Shown here piece by piece: positions 16,583 through 24,619 of a DNA stretch of 64,000 nt (position 1 is its first letter; the number at the start of each line of letters is the position of its first letter). Source of the DNA: Lachnospiraceae bacterium (GTDB taxonomy: Bacteria > Bacillota > Clostridia > Lachnospirales > Lachnospiraceae); assembly GCA_900759665.1 (NCBI GenBank), contig CAAEWE010000081.1:124001-188000 (forward strand), written 5' to 3'. The position numbers and the translations under genes are program-made. The notes under the pieces were generated by a model. It saw nothing but the letters and a program-made list of their open reading frames with translations. It searched no databases and was not told the DNA's origin.

Positions 16583-16843
16583 ATGGTTCTGAAATTACAG
16601 GTGATAAAGCCGAAGGTGAAATTGAAGAAAAATAAGATTACAATGCGTAAGGGAGAAAAAGCCAGAATCAAAATAAAGAAGAAATTATCTTCTGATCAGG
16701 TGAAAAAATATCGTGTTGATCATAAAAAAGTTGTACGGGTAACTGGAAACGGAAAGATTACCGGCAGGAAAAAAGGTCGTACATATGTTATGGTCATTAT
16801 GAAAAGCGGCGTTAGAAAACGATGCCGGATTATAGTAAGATGA
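16583..16843 (+). CDS. Orphan Ig-like (BIG2-type) domain ORF
   Basis: An 86-residue, extremely lysine/arginine-rich ORF. Its pattern 'KNKITMRKGEKARIKIKKKL', a 'KVVRVTGNGKITGRKKGRTYV' strand pair and 'CRIIV' at the end follow a single bacterial Ig-like group 2 domain of the kind repeated in lachnospiral surface proteins, compare residues 40-105 of the secreted protein at 40904. There is no signal peptide, no anchor and no convincing SD, and a stop lies 11 codons upstream. It may be a remnant of a larger surface protein or a small expressed protein. It lies between the hpf terminator and another terminator. Confidence 0.45.
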   Translation: MVLKLQVIKPKVKLKKNKITMRKGEKARIKIKKKLSSDQVKKYRVDHKKVVRVTGNGKITGRKKGRTYVMVIMKSGVRKRCRIIVR

Positions 16844-16860
16844 TGAAGATATGATGGAAG

Positions 16861-16910
16861 GTCTCTGGAGTATTATGCTGACAATAGTACTTCAGGGGCT
16901 TTTTCTTTTT
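16861..16910 (+). terminator. Terminator upstream of the secA promoter
   Basis: Fifteen-pair imperfect stem with four G-U pairs (16861-16875 with 16885-16899), followed by TTTTTCTTTTT. Confidence 0.7.
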
Positions 16911-16938
16911 CCTGTTTTGTGTCTGCAGAAAATAAAAG

Positions 16939-16967
16939 TTGCTTATAAATCGGAAAAATGCTATACT
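16939..16967 (+). promoter_or_regulatory. Sigma-A promoter for secA
   Basis: TTGCTT at 16939-16944, 17 bases, TATACT at 16962-16967. The leader contains a perfect 7-bp hairpin TTACCTG/CAGGTAA (17001-17007 with 17018-17024) whose loop carries an SD-like CAGGAG; it lies 22 bases before the secA start and could modulate translation. Confidence 0.75.
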
Positions 16968-17045
16968 TGAGTGTAATTTCGGAATTAGATGAAATTATAT
17001 TTACCTGTCGTCAGGAGCAGGTAATTGGAAAGGTAAGGTTAGAGT

Positions 17046-19610
17046 ATGAGTTTATTTACAAAAATTTTTGGCACTCATAGTCAGCACGAGCTGAAGCGGA
17101 TCACTCCGATCGTTGATAAGATCGAGGCATTGGCTCCGGAGTATGAGAAGCTGAGTGATGAGGAATTGCAGGCAAAGACTCCAGAGTTTAAGGAGAGGCT
17201 GGCAAATGGTGAGACACTGGATGATATTCTGGTGGAGGCATTTGCGACAGTCAGAGAGGCTGCAGACCGTGTTTTGAATATGAGACATTATCGTGTACAG
17301 CTGATCGGTGGTGTGATCCTGCATCAGGGGCGTATCACAGAGATGCGTACCGGTGAAGGTAAAACTCTGGTATCTACGCTTCCGGCATATTTAAATGCAC
17401 TGGAAGGCAAGGGCGTGCATATTGTCACAGTCAATGACTATCTGGCAAAGCGTGATGCTGAGTGGATGGGAAAGGTACATGAGTTTCTCGGCTTGAAGGT
17501 CGGTGTGATCTTAAATTCCATGGACAATGATGAGAGGCGGGAGGCATATAACTGCGATATCACATATGCTACCAACAATGAGCTTGGATTCGATTATCTT
17601 CGAGATAACATGGTTGTCTATAAGAAGGATTTGGTGCAGAGAGAGCTTCACTATGCGATCATCGATGAGGTGGATTCTGTATTGATCGACGAGGCGCGTA
17701 CTCCGTTGATCATTTCCGGACAGAGTGGCAAGTCTACAAAGCTTTACGAGGCTTGTGATATATTTGTAAAGCAGCTCACCAGAGGTACCCGCAAGGAGCT
17801 TTCCAAGATGGATATCCTCATGGCAGAGGATGAGCAGGAGACAGGCGATTACGTGGTCGATGAGAAGGACAAAAACGTAAACCTGACCGAGGAGGGTGTC
17901 CATAAGGCAGAGCGCTTCTTTGGAGTGGATAACCTCGCAGATCCGGATAATCTGGAGCTGCAGCACAATATTAATCTTGCTCTTCGTGCTCATTCCCTGA
18001 TGGCAAGAGATAAGGACTATGTGGTCAAGGATGACGAGGTACTGATCGTTGATGAGTTTACCGGGCGTATCATGCCGGGACGTCGTTTTTCGGATGGACT
18101 TCATCAGGCCATCGAAGCAAAGGAGCATGTAAAGGTCAAGAGAGAGAGTAAGACTCTGGCGACGATCACATTCCAGAACTTCTTTAACAAATATGAGAAG
18201 AAATCAGGTATGACTGGTACGGCTCTCACAGAGGAGAAGGAGTTTAGGGATATCTATGGCATGGATGTTATCGAGGTTCCTACGAACCTGCCGATCGCAC
18301 GTATTGATTATGATGATGCCGTATATAAGACAAAGAAAGATAAGTTTAATGCAGTGGTTGCAGATATCGTGGAGGCACATGAGAAGGGACAGCCGGTTCT
18401 TGTCGGTACCATTACTATTGAGACCTCCGAGATGCTCAGCCAGATGCTTCAGAAGAAGGGCATTCCTCATAAGGTGCTGAATGCGAAGTTCCATGAGTTA
18501 GAGGCAGAGATCATTGCTGACGCAGGTCAGATGGGTGCGGTAACCATCGCAACCAATATGGCCGGCCGTGGTACGGATATTAAGTTAGGAGAGGGCGTTA
18601 AAGAGCTTGGTGGTCTGAAGATCATCGGTACCGAGCGTCACGAGTCCCGCCGTATTGACAATCAGCTTCGTGGTCGTGCCGGTCGTCAGGGAGATCCGGG
18701 TGAGTCCCGTTTCTACATCTCTCTGGAGGATGATCTGATGCGTCTGTTTGGATCAGACCGTGTCAAGGGATTGTTTGATGCAATGCCGGATGGAGAGCAG
18801 GTAGAGCATAAGATGCTTTCCAGTGCCATTGAGAGTGCACAGAAGAAGATTGAGGGTAATAACTTTGGTATTCGTAAGAATCTGCTGGAGTTCGACCAGG
18901 TCAACAACGAGCAGAGAGAAGTGATCTATAAAGAGCGTCGTATGGTTCTGGATGGAGAAGATATGCGTGGAACCATTATGAGCATGCTCAAGGAGCAGGT
19001 TGAGAAGTGTGTTACCCGCGTGATCGGTGATGATCAGAGTGCAGAGGACTGGGATATTGCAGAGCTGAATAACATACTTCTCCCAATCATTCCGCTCAGA
19101 CGTATTGCATTGACTGAGGAGCAGAAAAAGCACGGCACAAAGGCTGAGCTGATCAAACAGCTTCAGGATGAGGCTGTTAAGGTATATGAGGCAAAGGAAA
19201 CCGAGTTTCCGGAGCCGGAGCAGTTCCGTGAGGTGGAGCGTGTAATCCTTTTGAAGGTGATCGACCGGAAGTGGATGGATCATATTGATGATATGGATCA
19301 GCTCCGTCAGGGTATCGGACTTCAGGCATATGGACAGAGAGATCCGGTTGTAGAGTACAAGTTTGCCGGATTTGATATGTTTGATGCCATGATCGATTCT
19401 ATTGCAGAGGAGACCATTAAAGTTCTGACGCATATTAAGATCGAGCAGAAGGTAGAGAGGGAGCAGGTTGCCAAGGCAACAGGTACCAATAAGGATGATT
19501 CTGCAGTCAATACGCCGAAGAAGAGAAAGACCAAAAAGATACAGCCAAACGATCCGTGTCCTTGTGGAAGCGGCAAGAAGTATAAACAGTGCTGTGGAAG
19601 GAAATATTAA
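17046..19610 (+). CDS. secA: Preprotein translocase ATPase SecA
   Basis: Motor ATPase that drives secretory proteins through SecYEG at the membrane. Walker A 'EMRTGEGKTLV' is near residue 100, the DEVD Walker B 'IIDEVDSVLIDEARTPLIIS' near 208, and the helicase motif VI 'QLRGRAGRQGDPGES' near 545. The C-terminus carries the zinc/SecB-type motif 'PCPCGSGKKYKQCCG', preceded by a basic linker. At 854 residues it is a typical Firmicutes SecA1. It has its own promoter and is followed 36 bases later by prfB, the pair order common in Firmicutes. Confidence 0.98.
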   Translation: MSLFTKIFGTHSQHELKRITPIVDKIEALAPEYEKLSDEELQAKTPEFKERLANGETLDDILVEAFATVREAADRVLNMRHYRVQLIGGVILHQGRITEMRTGEGKTLVSTLPAYLNALEGKGVHIVTVNDYLAKRDAEWMGKVHEFLGLKVGVILNSMDNDERREAYNCDITYATNNELGFDYLRDNMVVYKKDLVQRELHYAIIDEVDSVLIDEARTPLIISGQSGKSTKLYEACDIFVKQLTRGTRKELSKMDILMAEDEQETGDYVVDEKDKNVNLTEEGVHKAERFFGVDNLADPDNLELQHNINLALRAHSLMARDKDYVVKDDEVLIVDEFTGRIMPGRRFSDGLHQAIEAKEHVKVKRESKTLATITFQNFFNKYEKKSGMTGTALTEEKEFRDIYGMDVIEVPTNLPIARIDYDDAVYKTKKDKFNAVVADIVEAHEKGQPVLVGTITIETSEMLSQMLQKKGIPHKVLNAKFHELEAEIIADAGQMGAVTIATNMAGRGTDIKLGEGVKELGGLKIIGTERHESRRIDNQLRGRAGRQGDPGESRFYISLEDDLMRLFGSDRVKGLFDAMPDGEQVEHKMLSSAIESAQKKIEGNNFGIRKNLLEFDQVNNEQREVIYKERRMVLDGEDMRGTIMSMLKEQVEKCVTRVIGDDQSAEDWDIAELNNILLPIIPLRRIALTEEQKKHGTKAELIKQLQDEAVKVYEAKETEFPEPEQFREVERVILLKVIDRKWMDHIDDMDQLRQGIGLQAYGQRDPVVEYKFAGFDMFDAMIDSIAEETIKVLTHIKIEQKVEREQVAKATGTNKDDSAVNTPKKRKTKKIQPNDPCPCGSGKKYKQCCGRKY

Positions 19611-19646
19611 AACACAGATTTAAGGGAAAAGAAAGAGGTGAAAAAG

Positions 19647-20760
19647 ATGGTTGAGTTTGATGCGATCAAACAGTCCCTGGCAAATTATGCCCAGCCATTG
19701 TTAGAGATGGGGGATTCACTTTGACCTGGCTAACAAAAAAGACCGGGTTGAAGAGCTGGATAAGACAATGGAGGAACCGGGATTCTGGGATAATCCTGAA
19801 AAGTCTACAGCGATCGTACAGGAAAGTAAGCATCTGAAAGATGTGATCGAGCGATATGAGAAGCTCTGTGCAGACAGAGAGGATATGCTGATGCTCATTG
19901 AGATCGCAGAGGAAGAAAACGACACAGATATGGTTCCGGAGGTGCAGGAGAGCTATGACGAATTCTGCAGTGAGTATGAAGCCATCCGGATCGAGACGCT
20001 TCTCTGTGGCGAGTATGACAAGGACAATGCGATCCTTACGCTTCATGCAGGTGCCGGCGGCACCGAGAGCTGCGACTGGGCAAGCATGCTGTGCCGTATG
20101 TATCAGCGGTGGGCTGAGAAAAGAGGATTTCAGGTGGAAATGCTCGATTTTCTGGATGGTGATGAGGCGGGATACAAATCTGTTACGCTGCAGATCAACG
20201 GAGAAAATGCCTATGGTTATCTGAAATCAGAGCACGGTGTTCACCGTCTGGTGCGTATTTCTCCGTTTAACGCAGCGGGTAAGAGACAGACCTCTTTTGT
20301 ATCCTGTGATGTGATGCCGGATATTGAGGAGGATCTTGATATTGAGATCGCGGATGACGATATCCGTATTGATACCTACCGGTCCAGTGGTGCCGGTGGA
20401 CAGCATATCAATAAGACCTCATCGGCAATCCGTATCACCCATTATCCGACAGGAATTGTGGTACAGTGCCAGAATGAGCGGTCCCAGCATATGAACAAGG
20501 ATAAGGCAATGCAGATGCTGAAGGCAAAGCTGTTTATCTTAAAACAGCAGGAACAGCAGGAAAAAGCCAACGGCATTCGCGGAGAGTCGAAGGAGATCGG
20601 TTGGGGAAGCCAGATCCGGTCCTATGTTATGCAGCCATATACAATGGTGAAGGATCACAGAACGAACGAAGAGATTTCCAATGTGCAGGGAGTGATGGAT
20701 GGAAATATTGATCCGTTTATCAACGCATATCTTGCATGGATTACGAAAACGAATCATTAA
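19647..20760 (+). CDS. prfB: Peptide chain release factor 2, with programmed +1 frameshift
   Basis: RF2 terminates translation at UGA and UAA. The gene is read as 19647-19721 joined to 19723-20760: 25 codons end in CTT followed by an in-frame TGA (19722-19724) and C, the classic RF2 shift site CTT-TGA-C. A purine-rich SD-like stretch (GATGGGGG at about 19706-19713) sits just upstream as the stimulator. After the shift the protein continues 'DLANKKDRVEELDKTMEEPG'. The GGQ loop is in 'SSGAGGQHINKTSSAIRITH'. The full product is 370 residues. Low RF2 activity favours the shift, so the gene regulates itself. Confidence 0.97.
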
Positions 20761-20782
20761 GACAAATGGATGGAGGACAAAC

Positions 20783-22009
20783 ATGGTAAAAGTAGGTGTA
20801 TTAGGTTATGGAACAGTAGGATCCGGAGTTGTGGAGATCCTTGAAAAAAATAAGGACATCATTGCAAAGAGAGTGGGACAGGAGATTTCTGTAAAAGCAG
20901 TACTGGATCTTCGTGATTTCCCGGGAGATCCGGTGGAAAAGGTACTGGTACACGATTTTGATATCGTTGCAAATGATCCGGAGATTTCTATTGTTGTAGA
21001 AACCATGGGAGGAGTTCATCCTGCCTATGAATTTGTAAAAACATGTCTGGAGAACGGAAAGAGCGTATGTACTTCCAATAAAGCACTTGTTGCTGCATAT
21101 GGTCCGGAGCTTTTGGCACTGGCAGAGGAGAAGAGCATCAACTTCCTGTTTGAGGCAAGTGTCGGCGGCGGCATTCCGATCATCCGTCCATTGAAGACTT
21201 CTCTGGCACCGGATGAGATTCTGGAGATCTCCGGTATTTTGAATGGTACGACCAATTACATTCTCACAGAAATGACAGAGAAGGGATCCGACTTTGATTC
21301 CGTATTAAAGGATGCACAGGATAAGGGCTATGCAGAGAAGGATCCGACGGCAGATGTCGAGGGTTATGATGCATGCCGTAAGATTGCGATCCTGACATCT
21401 CTGGCTTATGGAAAACAGCTTGATTTTGAGGATATCTACACCGAGGGTATCACCAGGATCACAGACAGGGATATTGCCTATGCCAAGAAGATGGGAGCAA
21501 AGGTAAAGATTTTTGGTTCCAGCAAAAAGGTTGGCGATAAGGTGAGTGCAATGGTAGCTCCGCAGCTGATCTATCCGGAGCATCCTCTTTATAGTGTGGA
21601 TGGAGTATTTAACGCGATCCTCGTAAAAGGCAACATGGTTGGAGATGTTATGTTCTATGGTCAGGGAGCCGGTAAGCTTGCGACTGCAAGTGCGGTTGTG
21701 TCTGATGTGATGGATGCGGCAAAGCATGCAGGAGTCAACATTATCACACTTTGGGATACGGAGAAGCTTGATCTGGTAGCTGCAGAGGATGCAAGAAACG
21801 TATTCTTTGTACGTGTCAGTGGCATTAAAGCTCAGAAGTCTGATAAGGTAAAGGAATTGTTTGGCAATGTCAAGATGGTAGATGTCGGATATGATGACGA
21901 GTTTGCCTTTGTAACGGAAGAGATGAGCGAGGGAGACTATGAGAAGGCTGCTGCACAGCTTGACGGTGTGATCAATAAGATCCGCGTAGACCAGACAGGC
22001 CTTGCATAA
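20783..22009 (+). CDS. hom: Homoserine dehydrogenase
   Basis: NAD(P)-dependent oxidoreductase making homoserine from aspartate semialdehyde for threonine and methionine. The Rossmann motif 'VGVLGYGTVGSGVVEIL' is at the N-terminus, 'TSNKALVAAYG' and the catalytic region 'GILNGTTNYILTEM...DPTADVEGYDA' (Asp and Lys in 'AQDKGYAEKDPT') follow, and the last ~80 residues look like an ACT regulatory domain. At 408 residues it is standard for a monofunctional enzyme. GGAGG lies six bases before the ATG at 20783; the longer in-frame extension overlaps prfB. No thrB or thrC adjoins it. Confidence 0.95.
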   Translation: MVKVGVLGYGTVGSGVVEILEKNKDIIAKRVGQEISVKAVLDLRDFPGDPVEKVLVHDFDIVANDPEISIVVETMGGVHPAYEFVKTCLENGKSVCTSNKALVAAYGPELLALAEEKSINFLFEASVGGGIPIIRPLKTSLAPDEILEISGILNGTTNYILTEMTEKGSDFDSVLKDAQDKGYAEKDPTADVEGYDACRKIAILTSLAYGKQLDFEDIYTEGITRITDRDIAYAKKMGAKVKIFGSSKKVGDKVSAMVAPQLIYPEHPLYSVDGVFNAILVKGNMVGDVMFYGQGAGKLATASAVVSDVMDAAKHAGVNIITLWDTEKLDLVAAEDARNVFFVRVSGIKAQKSDKVKELFGNVKMVDVGYDDEFAFVTEEMSEGDYEKAAAQLDGVINKIRVDQTGLA

Positions 22010-22107
22010 ATACATAAGAGGTGTCAGGGATATGCCGTGATGCAGCGGATACAGAGAGCCTCCCGGAATATATTGAGTTGTCGCATAAAAATGGATAAAG
22101 GATGAGA

Positions 22108-22138
22108 GAAGCGACTGGTTTCAGTCGCTTTCTTTTTG
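22108..22138 (+). terminator. Terminator between hom and tex
   Basis: Nine-pair perfect stem AAGCGACTG/CAGTCGCTT (22109-22117 with 22122-22130), four-base loop, followed by TCTTTTTG. Confidence 0.8.
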
Positions 22139-22163
22139 GAGAAAGATATGTAGGAGTTATACT

Positions 22164-24488
22164 ATGAATATTCAGAAAAAAATAGCAGAGGAATTAAATA
22201 TCAAGGAGTGGCAGGTTGAGGCGGTTATCAAGCTGATCGACGAAGGAAACACCATCCCGTTTATTGCCCGTTATCGTAAGGAGGCACATGGCTCTCTGGA
22301 TGATGAGCAGCTTCGTAACCTATCGGAGAGACTGACCTATCTGCGGAATCTTGAGGAGAAAAAGCAGCAGGTGCTGGCAAGCATTGAGGAGCAGGGAAAG
22401 CTCACCGAGGAGCTGAAAAAACAGATCTTAGAGGCACAGACACAGGTGGTTGTGGATGATCTGTACCGCCCGTACCGCCCGAAGAGAAGAACGAGAGCTA
22501 CCATTGCAAAGGAGAAGGGACTGGATGGTCTTGCCCAGATCATTCTTGCACAGGAGACCACCAAAAGTCTGGAGGAAGAAGCACAGAGCTATCTTTCCGG
22601 GGAAAATGGCGTAGAAACTGTAAAGGACGCCATTGATGGAGCCAGAGATATTATTGCAGAACAGATTTCCGATGAGGCGGATTACAGAATGTATATCCGT
22701 AAGCTCACCATGGAGGAGGGTGTGATCACCTCTACTGCCAAGGATGAGAAGGAGCAGTCTGTTTATGAAATGTATTATGAATTTCAGGAGCAGGTCAGCA
22801 AGATCGCCGGGCATCGTGTGCTGGCACTGAACCGGGGAGAAAAGGAAAAGATGCTGGTCATCAGGCTGATCGCACCGGAGGAACGTATATTGCAGTATCT
22901 TCGCAAAAAAGTGATCACGGCAGAGAATGCCAATACAGAGCCGGTTCTGGCAGAAGCAGTGGAGGACAGTTACAAGCGCCTGATCGCTCCTGCAATTGAG
23001 AGAGAAGTAAGAAATGAGCTGACTGAGAAGGCGGAGGATGGAGCTATCCGTGTCTTTGGAAAGAATCTGGAACAGCTTCTGATGGCACCTCCGATTGCAG
23101 GCAAAACCGTATTGGGATGGGATCCGGCATTTCGTACCGGCTGTAAGCTGGCGGTGGTAGACCCTACGGGAAAGGTGTTGGACACAACAGTCATTTATCC
23201 GACGGCGCCACAAAATAAGGTGGACGAGGCAAAGAGAGTTGTCAAAAAGCTGATCGACCAGTATGACATTTCCCTGATCTCCGTGGGAAATGGAACGGCA
23301 TCCAGAGAATCTGAGCAGATCATTGCTGAAATGTTAAAGGAGATCAAAAAGCCGGTACAGTATGTGATCGTAAATGAAGCAGGAGCTTCTGTATATTCTG
23401 CCAGCAAGCTTGCCACCGAGGAGTTTCCGAACTTTGATGTGGGTCAGAGAAGTGCCACATCTATTGCAAGACGTATCCAGGATCCTCTGGCAGAGTTAGT
23501 TAAGATCGATCCACAGTCCATTGGCGTAGGTCAGTATCAGCATGATATGAACCAGAAAAAGCTGTCGGAGACACTGACAGGCGTGGTAGAGGATTGTGTA
23601 AATAAAGTTGGTGTTGATCTCAATACCGCATCGGCGTCTCTTCTGGAGTATATTTCCGGTATCTCCAAAACCATTGCGAAAAATATCGTTATTTACCGCG
23701 AGGAGAACGGAAAATTCACCAGCAGAAAACAGCTTTTAAAGGTTGCAAAGCTTGGACCGAAAGCTTTTGAGCAGTGTGCGGGCTTTATGCGGATCCAGGG
23801 AGGAGACAATCCGCTGGATGCCACCAGTGTTCATCCGGAGTCCTATGAGGCGGCCGGACAGCTTTTAGAGAAGCTGGATATGACTATGGACGAGGTGAAA
23901 AAGCTTCAGGGAGAGCTTGCAAAGGCCAATACCGAAAAGCGTGGTGTTGCCCCGAAGACAAAGAAAAAGAAGGATTTTGTGATCCGTAATACCAATTCCG
24001 CATTTGGTGCAGCTTTTGCCAAGGCATTCGGGGACGGTCAGGTAGAGCTTGCAGGGGATACGCCGGCACCAAAGGAAAAGAAAGCCGGTGTGAAAGGCAT
24101 TGCCGGCCGGATCAAAGACAAAAAGAAAATGGCCCAGGAGCTTGGGATCGGCGAGATCACTCTGGAGGACATTGTGAAGGAGTTAGAGAAACCGGCGAGA
24201 GACCCGAGAGATGAAATGCCAAAGCCGATCCTTCGTACCGATGTGCTGGATATGAAGGACCTCAAGGAAGGAATGATCCTGAAGGGAACTGTCCGGAATG
24301 TCATTGATTTTGGAGCTTTTGTGGATATCGGTGTACATCAGGATGGTCTGGTACATATCTCCCAGTTGTCGGATAAGGGGTTTGTCAAGCATCCGCTGGA
24401 TGTGGTCAGCGTTGGTGATATTGTGGATGTAAAGGTTATGAGCGTTGATCTCAAAAAGCAGAGGATACAGCTTACCATGAAGCTGTAA
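22164..24488 (+). CDS. tex: Tex family S1 RNA-binding transcription accessory protein
   Basis: A 774-residue Tex protein, a multidomain nucleic-acid binding factor found in most bacteria and linked to transcription and stress. Order seen: N-terminal helical part ('IPFIARYRKEAHGSLDDEQLR'), YqgF/RNase H-like domain near residues 320-450 ('GWDPAFRTGCKLAVVDPTGKVL'), helix-hairpin-helix region near 490-560 ('GVDLNTASASLLEYISGISK'), and a C-terminal S1 domain near 700-772 ('LKGTVRNVIDFGAFVDIGVH'). A charged Lys-rich insertion near 615-660 precedes the S1 domain. It lies alone behind a terminator. Confidence 0.95.
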   Translation: MNIQKKIAEELNIKEWQVEAVIKLIDEGNTIPFIARYRKEAHGSLDDEQLRNLSERLTYLRNLEEKKQQVLASIEEQGKLTEELKKQILEAQTQVVVDDLYRPYRPKRRTRATIAKEKGLDGLAQIILAQETTKSLEEEAQSYLSGENGVETVKDAIDGARDIIAEQISDEADYRMYIRKLTMEEGVITSTAKDEKEQSVYEMYYEFQEQVSKIAGHRVLALNRGEKEKMLVIRLIAPEERILQYLRKKVITAENANTEPVLAEAVEDSYKRLIAPAIEREVRNELTEKAEDGAIRVFGKNLEQLLMAPPIAGKTVLGWDPAFRTGCKLAVVDPTGKVLDTTVIYPTAPQNKVDEAKRVVKKLIDQYDISLISVGNGTASRESEQIIAEMLKEIKKPVQYVIVNEAGASVYSASKLATEEFPNFDVGQRSATSIARRIQDPLAELVKIDPQSIGVGQYQHDMNQKKLSETLTGVVEDCVNKVGVDLNTASASLLEYISGISKTIAKNIVIYREENGKFTSRKQLLKVAKLGPKAFEQCAGFMRIQGGDNPLDATSVHPESYEAAGQLLEKLDMTMDEVKKLQGELAKANTEKRGVAPKTKKKKDFVIRNTNSAFGAAFAKAFGDGQVELAGDTPAPKEKKAGVKGIAGRIKDKKKMAQELGIGEITLEDIVKELEKPARDPRDEMPKPILRTDVLDMKDLKEGMILKGTVRNVIDFGAFVDIGVHQDGLVHISQLSDKGFVKHPLDVVSVGDIVDVKVMSVDLKKQRIQLTMKL

Positions 24489-24509
24489 ATGATACGAAAT
24501 AACTATTTT

Positions 24510-24537
24510 TTGCTTTTTTGTGGGAATATGTTATAAT
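24510..24537 (+). promoter_or_regulatory. Promoter of the sulfate-activation cluster
   Basis: TTGCTT at 24510-24515, 16 bases, TATAAT at 24532-24537. The expected transcription start near 24544 falls almost on the AAGGAGG at 24545-24551, so the SD would lie at the very 5' end of the mRNA. Confidence 0.65.
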
Positions 24538-24557
24538 CATCTGGAAGGAGGAGTGCA

Positions 24558-24614
24558 TTGTGGTTTGAAAAACCAAAGCGGATTTTTCATAATGTTGACA
24601 CAATTGCACGATAA
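24558..24614 (+). CDS. Possible 18-codon leader peptide
   Basis: A TTG codon six bases after a perfect AAGGAGG opens an 18-codon frame reading MWFEKPKRIFHNVDTIAR and ending at TAA 24612-24614. The next long gene begins with GTG at 24620, five bases later, in another frame and without its own SD. The best ribosome binding site of the locus therefore serves the short frame, and the long gene is probably translated by coupling or re-initiation. Two stops separate the frames, so a single sequencing indel does not explain it. Confidence 0.45.
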   Translation: MWFEKPKRIFHNVDTIAR

Positions 24615-24619
24615 TATAA

